A stretch of 64,000 nt of DNA. Origin: Martelella sp. AD-3 (GTDB lineage: Bacteria; Pseudomonadota; Alphaproteobacteria; Rhizobiales; Rhizobiaceae). How positions within the stretch are numbered: position 1 is the stretch's first letter; each line of letters starts with the position of its first letter. Below the pieces are notes generated by a model. That model was not told the DNA's origin, did not search any database, and saw only the letters and a program-made list of their open reading frames with translations. The stretch is taken from assembly GCF_001578105.1 (NCBI RefSeq), contig NZ_CP014275.1, forward strand, positions 2,852,001 to 2,916,000, given 5' to 3'. Below are positions 43,211-50,943 of this stretch, piece after piece. The translations under genes were made by a program, and so were the position numbers.

Positions 43211-43264
43211 TTGTTTTGACGCATTGTCGCGGACGTCAGATGTTTCCATCTGCCGGCGAAATGC
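43211..43264. repeat. 54-bp structured intergenic repeat, copy 2
   Basis: Second copy of the repeat at 9448-9501, same orientation, about 49 of 54 positions shared by eye, with the CAGATG-TTTC-CATCTG hairpin unchanged. It fills the gap between cysH and the LacI-type gene, where it could act as a shared 3' structure for these converging genes. Confidence 0.7.
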
Positions 43265-43265
43265 A

Positions 43266-44294
43266 CTATCGTCGCGTCGAGTTGCCCTCAATGATCTCGA
43301 AGGGCAGTTCAACGGCCGCTTCCGGCCGCTCGCCCTCCGTCAGGTACCGCATGATCAGATCGGCCGCCTTGAAGCCGATCTCGTAGAGCGGCACATAGAC
43401 CGAGGTCAGCGGCGATTCCTCCATCTCGGCGAAATCCACGCCGTTATAGCCGCAAATGCCGAGCTCCTGCGGCACGCGAACGCCAAGTTGCTGGGCGCCG
43501 AAATAGACCCCCATGGCAAGCCTGTCATTGTGACAGAAGACAGCATCCACCTCCGGCATGCGCCGCCTGAGGTTGCGCACGAGGTTGACGCCCTGTTCCA
43601 TCGGATTGCCGGTTTCGGCCTCGAAGACATAGGCCGGATCATAGCGGCCGGCCTTCAGCAACGCGTCGCGATAGCCCTCGAAGCGGCGGCGGGAGCGGAT
43701 GTCCTTGCCGCCGCCCAAGAGCGCAATCCGCTCATAGCCCTGCGCCAGGAGATGCTCGACGGCCGCCGTTGCCGCCGCCCGGTTGCGAATGCCGACGCCC
43801 ATGTCCAACGGCTCGATGCTGGTATCCATCATCTGCACCACCGGACAGCCGAGCTCGGCGATCAGGGGCTTGTTGACCGGAAACTCGGCAACGCTTTCAA
43901 GAATGATGCCGGCGGGATTCTGCGCCACGAAAAGCCGGAGCAGCTTGGCTTCCTCGGCCGCGTTGAGGCCGATATTGGCGAATTGCGTGCTGACGTCGCT
44001 GGTCAGGAAGCGGTCCTCGACGCCGCGGGCGGCATGGAAAAAGCCGCTCATCTCCATGATCGGCGCCAGCACCGCTACGATTCCGCTGTGCCGGCTGGCA
44101 AGCGCCCGGGCGGCGAAGTTCGGCACGTAGCCGATCTCCTCGACCACATCCAGGATTGTCTCGCGCAGTTTCTCGCTCACCTTGTGCGGTTCGCGCAGCG
44201 CCCGTGACACCGTGATCGGACTGACGCCCGCCAGCCTTGCGACATCGCTCAGCGTCGTTCGCGATTTCGAACCGCCCCTCAACCGAAAAGACAA
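43266..44294 (-). CDS. LacI-family transcriptional regulator (GntR-like)
   Basis: A 342-residue repressor with an N-terminal LacI helix-turn-helix and hinge helix (TTLSDVARLAGVSPITVSRALREPHKVSEKLR, then AARALASRHSG) and a periplasmic-binding-protein-like sugar domain. It resembles gluconate-type GntR regulators. The only fitting start is TTG 44294, with AGGGG 9 bp upstream. No sugar-uptake genes lie beside it, so its target is not local or is itself only. Confidence 0.88.
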   Translation of the reverse strand: MSFRLRGGSKSRTTLSDVARLAGVSPITVSRALREPHKVSEKLRETILDVVEEIGYVPNFAARALASRHSGIVAVLAPIMEMSGFFHAARGVEDRFLTSDVSTQFANIGLNAAEEAKLLRLFVAQNPAGIILESVAEFPVNKPLIAELGCPVVQMMDTSIEPLDMGVGIRNRAAATAAVEHLLAQGYERIALLGGGKDIRSRRRFEGYRDALLKAGRYDPAYVFEAETGNPMEQGVNLVRNLRRRMPEVDAVFCHNDRLAMGVYFGAQQLGVRVPQELGICGYNGVDFAEMEESPLTSVYVPLYEIGFKAADLIMRYLTEGERPEAAVELPFEIIEGNSTRR

Positions 44295-44428
44295 TTCTTC
44301 GATCCCCTGTCCCGCCCACCGGCGCTTGGCATTCCATTCACGTCTGCGGCAACTTCAGTCCGGCATTTTATCATGAAATTCAAATTCACGGCAAAATGAC
44401 TTTTGTCAACCTTGCGGGCAATTGCTCC

Positions 44429-45649
44429 TCAAGGATTGGCCAGAGCCTTCAGATCGGTCGCCGGATCCGCGATCGCCTCCGCGGCCGGATTGACCCCCGC
44501 GGAAAGCATCTTCTTGGCGCAGACATAGGCGCGTGCATCATTGATCGCGTCGACGGCGAGAAGCGTGTCGCCCCTGAAATACCAGACGGATTGGCTGCCC
44601 TCGCGGGCGCCCTCGCGCGTCACGACGCGATCATAGCCGCCATTATAGCCCGCGATCTGCAGTTTCACATCATATTGATCCGACCAGAACCATGGCTCGG
44701 GTTCATAGGCCTTGTCCGAGCCCGCGATCACGCCGGCGATCGCCTCCGCCTGGTCAACCGCGTTGGGCACCGATTCGAGGCGAATACGCTCGCCGCGATA
44801 GGGCTGCTCGACGCAATCGCCGACGGCAAAGATGGCGGGATCGGAGGTCCGCCCGAACCGGTCGACGACGATGCCGTTTCCGACGGCAAGGCCTGCTTCC
44901 TTGGCGAGCTGGTCGTTCGGCGTCACGCCGATGCCGACGACCGCCATGTCGATTTCCAGCGTCTCGCCGCGCGAAAGCACCGCGCGCCGGACATGGCCCG
45001 CCTCGCCCTCGAGATGGATCAGGCCGGTATTTTCGCGGATATCGACGCCGTGCGCGCGATGAATGGCGCGCATGATATCGGCCGTCTCGGGCGCTGCGAC
45101 GCGCTTCAGGATACGGTCGGCCATTTCGATCACGGTGACATCGACGTCGAATTTCCGCGCCACGGCCGCCGCCTCGAGCCCGACATAGCCGCCGCCGACG
45201 ACGAGGAGCCTGGCGCCAGGCTTCATGGCTTCGGCCAGCCGGTCGGCGTCATGCTTGTCGCGCATGACGAACACGCCCTGAAGGCCGCCGCCGATATCCT
45301 CCGGCAGGCGGCGCGGCGCGGCGCCCGTGGCCAGCACCAGCGTGCCATAGGAAAGGGTCGCGCCATCCTGCATCACGATCTGCCTGGCGTCCCGGTCGAT
45401 GCGTTCGACGAAACGCTCCAGAAGGAGGTCAATGTCGTTTTCGCCGTACCAAGCCTCGGGCCGGAACAGCAGCCGATCGAACGCCATCTCGCCGAGAAGG
45501 TATTTCTTCGAAAGCGGCGGTCGCTGGTAGGGCGGCACGGCTTCCGCCCCGATCAGCGTGATCGGCCGCTCATCCTTCAGCGCCCTCAGCTTGGCCGCGA
45601 CGGCAAATCCGCCCTGACCTGCTCCGACAATGACAATCCGATCGGACAC
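44429..45649 (-). CDS. NAD(P)H-dependent FAD ferredoxin/rubredoxin reductase
   Basis: A 406-residue flavoprotein of the putidaredoxin-reductase type. The FAD Rossmann loop GAGQGG (9-14), the NAD loop VGGGYVGLEAA, and the C-terminal FAD motif AIFAVGDC are all present, along with VPPYQRPPLSKKYL. It passes electrons from NAD(P)H to a small ferredoxin used by an oxygenase. No ferredoxin or oxygenase gene is near, so it is an orphan here. Confidence 0.92.
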   Translation of the reverse strand: MSDRIVIVGAGQGGFAVAAKLRALKDERPITLIGAEAVPPYQRPPLSKKYLLGEMAFDRLLFRPEAWYGENDIDLLLERFVERIDRDARQIVMQDGATLSYGTLVLATGAAPRRLPEDIGGGLQGVFVMRDKHDADRLAEAMKPGARLLVVGGGYVGLEAAAVARKFDVDVTVIEMADRILKRVAAPETADIMRAIHRAHGVDIRENTGLIHLEGEAGHVRRAVLSRGETLEIDMAVVGIGVTPNDQLAKEAGLAVGNGIVVDRFGRTSDPAIFAVGDCVEQPYRGERIRLESVPNAVDQAEAIAGVIAGSDKAYEPEPWFWSDQYDVKLQIAGYNGGYDRVVTREGAREGSQSVWYFRGDTLLAVDAINDARAYVCAKKMLSAGVNPAAEAIADPATDLKALANP

Positions 45650-45754
45650 GGTTTGCCCCTTTTTCGTTTGTTTTCGATGCAGACCAATGGCTTACGTCGC
45701 GATCGAGGCCCCGTCAATCATCCGAGCAGCGCCGAATAGGCACAGGTGCGCGAC

Positions 45755-45782
45755 AAAAAAAGGCCCGGTATCGCCCCGGGCC
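45755..45782 (-). terminator. Terminator of the TRAP binding-protein gene
   Basis: On the minus strand GGCCCGG-GGCGATA-CCGGGCC is followed by seven T, about 45 bp after the stop at 45827. Confidence 0.88.
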
Positions 45783-45826
45783 TCTTCGCTTGTTGGCCTG
45801 TTATCCAGCCGATGGCGGAGCAATCT

Positions 45827-46933
45827 TCAGAGATTGCCCTTGCGCTGCTGGACCATCATGAACTTGTCGAAGGAGAACTCCGCGAGCTGCATCCACAGAT
45901 AGGCGTCCTTCTTGAACTCCTGCTGGCTGTCATAGATGCGCTTGAACCAGGCGTTCTCCGCCGAGATCTCGGCGAAGGTCTCCTGAGACACCTTGTAGCA
46001 GGCATCGAGAATTTCCTCGCTGAACGGCTTCAGCACCGCGCCTTCGGCGACCAGCTGGCGCAGCGCCTGCGGGTTGCCGGCATCATAACGGGCGAGCATG
46101 TCGAGGTTCACCGCGTCGCAGGCATCCGTCAGTATCTGCTGATAGCTTGCCGGCAGTTCGTTGAACTTGTCGAGATTGGTGAAGGCATGGATGACCGGGC
46201 CGCCTTCCCACCAGGCCGGATAGTAGTAGTATTTCGCGACCTTGACGAGACCGAGGCTGAGATCGTCATAGGGGCCGACGAATTCGGTGGCATCGATCGT
46301 GCCGCGTTCCAGCGCCGAATAGACGTCGCCGGCGGCAATCTGCTGCGGCGTGACGCCGAGCTTTGCCATGACCTGGCCCGCAAGGCCGGCGATGCGCATC
46401 TTCAGGCCCTTGAGGTCCTCGAGCGAATTGATCTCATTGGCGAACCAGCCGCCCATCTGCGCCCCGGTATTGCCGGCCGGATGTCCCCAGACGCCCTTTT
46501 CGGCGAAGAACTCGTCAAACAGTTCGTTGCCGCCGCCCTGGTAGAGCCAGGCATTCTTCAGGCGCGCATTCATGCCGAAGGGCACCGCCGTGCCGAGACC
46601 GTAGGTCATGTCCTGGCCGATATAGTAGTAGGAGGGCGTGTGGCACATTTCGATCGTGCCGTCGCGCACGGCGTCGAGCACCTGCAGCGGCGGAACCAGT
46701 TCGCCGCCGGCAAAGACCTGAATATCGAAATTGCCGTCGGTCGCCTCGCGCACGCGCTCCGCAATGCCGGTCGCGCCGGAATAGAGAATGTCGAGCGACT
46801 GCGGGAAGGCAGACGACAGGCGCCAGTTGAGCTTGGGGTTTTCCTGGGCGATGGCGGGGGCGGCGAGCGCGGCCGGGGCGAGCGCGCCGGCCGAAGCAAC
46901 GCCTGCTTTTTTGAAGAACGTGCGGCGATCCAT
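45827..46933 (-). CDS. TRAP transporter solute-binding protein (TakP/DctP type), Tat signal
   Basis: A 368-residue periplasmic binding protein. The N-terminus MDRRTFFKKAGVASAGALAPAALAAPAIAQ is a twin-arginine (Tat) signal with cleavage near residue 30. The body follows the DctP family: WRLSSAFPQSLDILYSGATGIAERV, GLKMRIAGLAGQVMAKLGVTPQQIAAGDVYSALERGTIDATEFVGPYDD. It is closest to TakP-type proteins for 2-oxo acids. The membrane partners DctQ/DctM are absent on either side. I chose ATG 46933; Met at 46951 is possible. Confidence 0.9.
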   Translation of the reverse strand: MDRRTFFKKAGVASAGALAPAALAAPAIAQENPKLNWRLSSAFPQSLDILYSGATGIAERVREATDGNFDIQVFAGGELVPPLQVLDAVRDGTIEMCHTPSYYYIGQDMTYGLGTAVPFGMNARLKNAWLYQGGGNELFDEFFAEKGVWGHPAGNTGAQMGGWFANEINSLEDLKGLKMRIAGLAGQVMAKLGVTPQQIAAGDVYSALERGTIDATEFVGPYDDLSLGLVKVAKYYYYPAWWEGGPVIHAFTNLDKFNELPASYQQILTDACDAVNLDMLARYDAGNPQALRQLVAEGAVLKPFSEEILDACYKVSQETFAEISAENAWFKRIYDSQQEFKKDAYLWMQLAEFSFDKFMMVQQRKGNL

Positions 46934-47011
46934 TGGTGTTTCCTGCTTCATTGTCGAAGGACCGGCTCCCGGCGGGGCGAACGTCATGCCTGCCCCGGCG
47001 TCGGGCGATCC

Positions 47012-47025
47012 GTACCGCTCGGTAC
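47012..47025. promoter_or_regulatory. Short palindrome upstream of TRAP binding protein
   Basis: GTACCG-CT-CGGTAC, 79 bp upstream of the start. It could be an operator; chance is possible at this length. Confidence 0.3.
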
Positions 47026-47234
47026 TATCTTTTTTCACCGTCGCATGCAAGCCCGACATCGCGGCCTTGCGTCATTACCTGTTGTTGATTTGTTCGAACC
47101 CGTCCGGCGCGCCATGACCTGCCGTACGCGGCGCGGAACCTCACCGCCCCGGCCTTGCCGTGCCGCCCTTCGCTCGCCCCGCGCCAAATGCCGGGTGACC
47201 GGCCGACGCGTCTTGCTTCCACCGGTTGATCCTG

Positions 47235-47258
47235 TTATGACTGACTGGTCAGTCATAA
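47235..47258. promoter_or_regulatory. TetR-type operator
   Basis: TTATGACTGA-CTGG-TCAGTCATAA is a perfect 10-bp inverted repeat, 22 bp before the tetR start, the usual place for autoregulation of a TetR operon. ACTGACTGGTCAGT-like cores occur at many TetR-family efflux promoters. Confidence 0.8.
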
Positions 47259-47279
47259 TCAAAGAGGCAGCTGTCCGGA

Positions 47280-47906
47280 ATGAACACCCCGCCGAAACGA
47301 AGAACGCTCGCGCCTGAAGCCCGTCGCAAAGCCATCCTGGACGCCGCCCTTGCCGTGTTTTCCGAAAAGGGTTTCGCCAATGCGCGCATCGAGGACATTG
47401 CCCGGCGCGCCGGAATCGGCAAGGGCACGGTCTATCTCTATTTCCCGGACAAGGAGAACCTGTTCAAATCGCTGATCAGCGACGCGCTCGGTCCGCTTCT
47501 TGCGGCCGCACACGCGACGCTCGACGAACCGGATCTTGACCCGCGCGAAACGCTCGCGATCTTCTTCGAAATGGTGAAAACTGAAGTGCTCGGGACCGAA
47601 AAACGGGACCTTGTTCTCCTGATGGCGATGGAAATGCGCAATTTCCCCGAGATCGCCGAATTCTATCACGAGAACATCATTCGCTCCGGCCTCGCCCTTA
47701 TCCTCGGCGTTCTCGAGAGGGCCGAAAGGCGCGGCGCTTTGCGCTCTTCCAAGGTGCTGAAGGCGCCGCAGGTGATCTTCGCGCCGGCGCTGCTGTCGGT
47801 CATCTGGGATGCGAACTTCGCCCGCTTCGGCGATCTCGACCTCGATGCCGCATTCGGATTCTACCTGGATACCCTGTTCAAGCCAGCCGAAGGGGATACC
47901 CCATGA
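47280..47906 (+). CDS. TetR-family repressor of the export operon
   Basis: A 208-residue TetR-type regulator. The DNA-binding helices (RRKAILDAALAVFSEKGFANARIEDIARRAGIGKGTVYLYFPDKENLF) are standard, and the C-terminal ligand domain is all-helical. It is the first gene of a unit with a membrane-fusion protein and an ABC exporter, like CecR (YbiH) before ybhGFSR of E. coli. The stop overlaps the next start as ATGA. Inducing ligand unknown. Confidence 0.9.
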   Translation: MNTPPKRRTLAPEARRKAILDAALAVFSEKGFANARIEDIARRAGIGKGTVYLYFPDKENLFKSLISDALGPLLAAAHATLDEPDLDPRETLAIFFEMVKTEVLGTEKRDLVLLMAMEMRNFPEIAEFYHENIIRSGLALILGVLERAERRGALRSSKVLKAPQVIFAPALLSVIWDANFARFGDLDLDAAFGFYLDTLFKPAEGDTP

Positions 47907-48865
47907 AACGCGTTCTCATCGCCGTCATCCTGCTGGCCGTGGCTGCCTCGGCCGGATACTACCTCTTCCGCCCCGAAGAGGACCACGGCTTTCTCGGCTG
48001 GGTGGAGGCCGACGCGCTCTATATCGGCGCCCCCGACACCGCGCGGCTCACCGTACTCACCGTCGAGGAAGGGGACGAAGCAAAGACCGGACAAAGGCTG
48101 TTTGCCCTTGAAGCCGACGTGGAACAGGCCGCCGTCGACACCGCCCGCGCCAACCTGGAAAAGGCAAGGGCCGCCCTGGCGCTCGCCCGGGCGCCGCAGG
48201 ACAGGCCGGAACAGCTGGAAGCGCTGCAGGCCTCTCGCAAGGAGGCCGAGGCGGCGCTTGAATACGCAGAAAAGTCGCTGACGCGGGCAAGATCGCTGTT
48301 CCGGCAGGAAAGCGGCACCAAGGCCAATCTCGACAGCGCCGTCAGCGCCTACGCGCAGGCGAAGGCCGCCCTCGACAAGATCAATGCCCAGATCGCGCTC
48401 GGCGAACTGCCCCAGCGCGACCAGCAGATCGAACAGGCCGAGCAGAGCGTCTCCGCCGCCGGATCCGACCTTGCCGCAGCGGAAGCCGCGCTGGCGCTCA
48501 AGACGGTTTCCGCCCCGGCCTCAGGCAGCATAGAGGAGGTCTATTACCGAACCGGCGAAGTGGTGCCGGCGGGCCGGCCGGTCGTCTCGCTTCTGCCGCC
48601 GCAAAACATCAAGATCGAGTTCTTCGTGCCCGAGCGCGAGCGCGCCGCGCTGAAGGTCGGCGACAGGGTGCGCGTTTCCTGCGACGGATGCCGGCCGCAA
48701 GACGCCACGGTCTTCTTCATCGCCAAAGACGCCGAATACACCCCTCCCGAGATTTTCTCGCGTGAGGAGCGCGCCAAGATGGTCTATCGCCTGGAAGCCC
48801 GGCCGGAGGATCCGGAAGCGCTTGCCGTCGGTCTTCCCGTCAATGTCACAGGGGAGCGCAACTGA
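47903..48865 (+). CDS. HlyD-type membrane fusion protein (YbhG-like)
   Basis: A 320-residue periplasmic adaptor anchored by an N-terminal membrane helix (VLIAVILLAVAASAGYYLF). A lipoyl-like half (GFLGWVEADALYIGAPDTARLTVLTVEEGDEAKTGQRLFALE), a long Ala/Glu-rich coiled coil (about residues 70-200) and a second beta part (KTVSAPASGSIEEVYYRTGEVVPAGRPVVSLLPP) are in order. It would link the ABC transporter to the outer membrane. It overlaps tetR by 4 bp and the ATPase start by 1 bp. Confidence 0.9.
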   Translation: MKRVLIAVILLAVAASAGYYLFRPEEDHGFLGWVEADALYIGAPDTARLTVLTVEEGDEAKTGQRLFALEADVEQAAVDTARANLEKARAALALARAPQDRPEQLEALQASRKEAEAALEYAEKSLTRARSLFRQESGTKANLDSAVSAYAQAKAALDKINAQIALGELPQRDQQIEQAEQSVSAAGSDLAAAEAALALKTVSAPASGSIEEVYYRTGEVVPAGRPVVSLLPPQNIKIEFFVPERERAALKVGDRVRVSCDGCRPQDATVFFIAKDAEYTPPEIFSREERAKMVYRLEARPEDPEALAVGLPVNVTGERN

Positions 48866-49800
48866 TGGCCACCCAGGACAACGTCATTTCGGTCGAGGGC
48901 CTGACCAAGAGCTTCGGCGGCCGCACCGTGGTCGACCATCTGACCATGAACGTCCGCAAGGGCACGATCCACGGCTTTCTGGGCCCGAACGGCTCCGGCA
49001 AGACCACCACCATCCGCATGCTCTGCGGCCTTCTGACGCCGGACAGCGGCTCCGGCACCTGCCTTGGCTACGACATCACCCGCGACGGGGAGCGCCTCAG
49101 GCGTCACGTCGGCTACATGACCCAGCGTTTCTCGCTCTACGAGGACCTGACGATCCGCGAGAACCTCGATTTCGTCGCCCGGATTCACGGCCTGAGGGAC
49201 CCGCGGAAAAAGGTCTCCGACGCCATCGAGCGGCTCGGCCTTGGCGGTCGCGAGAAGCAGCTCGCCGGCAATCTCTCCGGCGGCTGGAAACAGCGGCTCG
49301 CGCTCGGCGCCTGCACGCTTCCCGATCCGGACCTCCTGCTGCTCGACGAGCCGACCGCCGGCGTCGATCCCAAGGCCCGGCGAGAATTCTGGGCCGAAAT
49401 CCACGCGTTGGCCGCAGACGGTCTCTCGGTTCTGGTCTCCACCCATTATATGGACGAGGCCGAACGCTGCCACGAGATCGCCTATATGGCCTATGGCAAG
49501 CTGATGGTGACCGGCACGGTGAAGGAGGTGGTGGCCGCCTCGAAGCTCGAAAGCTATCTCATCACCGGCGCCCATGTGCATGACCTTCAGGCCGAACTGG
49601 AACAGGCGGACGGCGTCGATCTCGTCGCCCCCTTCGGCTCGTCATTGCATGTCTGCGGCCATGACAGGGCGGCGCTGGAGCGCGCGGTTCAGCCCTACCG
49701 CGACCGGCCGGATACCGACTGCCGCCCGAGCGAGGCAACGCTGGAGGACGCGTTTATCTACATGATGAATGCATCGAAGGACAATTTCGATGACGGATGA
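48865..49800 (+). CDS. ABC exporter ATP-binding protein
   Basis: A 311-residue ABC ATPase with Walker A GPNGSGKTTT, Q-loop MTQRFSLYEDL, signature LSGGWKQR, Walker B LLLLDEPTAGVD and H-loop STHYMDEAER. It resembles the first domain of the double ATPase YbhF; here only one nucleotide-binding domain is present. The start overlaps the HlyD stop (TGATG) and its end overlaps the permease start by 11 bp. Confidence 0.93.
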   Translation: MATQDNVISVEGLTKSFGGRTVVDHLTMNVRKGTIHGFLGPNGSGKTTTIRMLCGLLTPDSGSGTCLGYDITRDGERLRRHVGYMTQRFSLYEDLTIRENLDFVARIHGLRDPRKKVSDAIERLGLGGREKQLAGNLSGGWKQRLALGACTLPDPDLLLLDEPTAGVDPKARREFWAEIHALAADGLSVLVSTHYMDEAERCHEIAYMAYGKLMVTGTVKEVVAASKLESYLITGAHVHDLQAELEQADGVDLVAPFGSSLHVCGHDRAALERAVQPYRDRPDTDCRPSEATLEDAFIYMMNASKDNFDDG

Positions 49801-50935
49801 ACGGCCACAACGTTTTCCTGCCTTGCGCCGCTTCTGGGCGATGACGGTCAAGGAATTCATCCAGATGACGCGCGACCGGCTGACCATGGGCATGATGATC
49901 ACGCTGCCGATCATGCAATTGCTGCTGTTCGGCTTCGCCATCAACACGACGCCGCATCATCTGCCGACCGCTGTCATGCTGTCGGAAAGCACCGATGCCT
50001 CCCGCGCCATTCTGGCCTCGATGGAGAACACCGACTTCTTCGATATCACCGGCATCGTCACAAGTGATGAGGACATGGACCGGGCGCTGGAATCGGGCGA
50101 GGTGCTGTTCGTGGTCGAGATTCCGCCGGATTTCGAACGCGACCTCAGACGCGGCCTCTCCCCGTCCCTTCTGGTGGCGGCCGACGCGACCGATCCGGTC
50201 GCCGCGTCTTCCGCGCTGGGGGCGCTCTCGGGCGTCGTTTCCACCGCGCTTTCCGGCCTGCACGGCGTCACCATCGCCGCCCCCGGGGAGCCGGCCTTCA
50301 ACATCATCCAGCACCGGCGCTACAATCCGGCGGGCAAGTCGACGCTCAACATCGTGCCCGGCCTGCTCGGCACGATCCTGACGATGACGCTGCTGATCTT
50401 CACCGCCCTTGCCGTCACCCGCGAGATCGAGCGCGGCACGATGGAAAACCTGCTCGCCATGCCCATCCGCCCGATCGAGATCATGATGGGCAAGATCATG
50501 CCCTATGTCTTCGTCGGCGCGTTTCAGGCGGCGCTGATCATCTCCTCCGGCCTCTTCATCTTCGACGTGCCGATCCTCGGAGACCCTTGGTCGCTGGCGC
50601 TTCTGACGCTGCTCTTCGTCGTCACCAACCTGTCGATCGGCTACACATTCTCGACGGTTGCCAGGAACCAGCTCCAGGCCGTGCAGATGTCGATGATGTT
50701 CTTCCTGCCGAGCATCCTGCTGTCGGGCTTCATGTTTCCCTTTGACGGCATGCCGCGCTGGGCGCAGTATCTCGGCGAGGCCCTGCCGCTGACGCACTAT
50801 CTGCGCATCGTGCGCGCCATCATGCTGAAGGGCGCCGACATCACGGTCCTCGGATTCGACAGCGCCATGCTGGCGGCGATCGCGCTGGTTGCCATCACCA
50901 TTGCCGTCAGCCGCTTCAACAAGACGCTCGACTGA
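49790..50935 (+). CDS. ABC-2 type exporter permease
   Basis: A 381-residue ABC-2 permease with an N-terminal helix, a large periplasmic loop (about residues 50-170) and five further helices (NIVPGLLGTILTMTLLIFTALAVTREIERGTMENLLAMPIRP is a family signature). It is like YbhS/YbhR, but only one such gene is present, so it may form a homodimer. ATG 49790 lies inside the end of the ATPase gene. It converges with the EAL gene, 8 bp apart. Confidence 0.9.
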   Translation: MTDERPQRFPALRRFWAMTVKEFIQMTRDRLTMGMMITLPIMQLLLFGFAINTTPHHLPTAVMLSESTDASRAILASMENTDFFDITGIVTSDEDMDRALESGEVLFVVEIPPDFERDLRRGLSPSLLVAADATDPVAASSALGALSGVVSTALSGLHGVTIAAPGEPAFNIIQHRRYNPAGKSTLNIVPGLLGTILTMTLLIFTALAVTREIERGTMENLLAMPIRPIEIMMGKIMPYVFVGAFQAALIISSGLFIFDVPILGDPWSLALLTLLFVVTNLSIGYTFSTVARNQLQAVQMSMMFFLPSILLSGFMFPFDGMPRWAQYLGEALPLTHYLRIVRAIMLKGADITVLGFDSAMLAAIALVAITIAVSRFNKTLD

Positions 50936-50943
50936 GCCGCTGA

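Larger units (their letters stand above)
46934..47279. other. 346-bp spacer between divergent takP-like and tetR genes
   Basis: It holds a short palindrome (GTACCG-CT-CGGTAC, 47012-47025) nearer the TRAP gene and a TetR-type operator (47235-47258) nearer tetR. No further gene or RNA is recognised. Confidence 0.6.
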
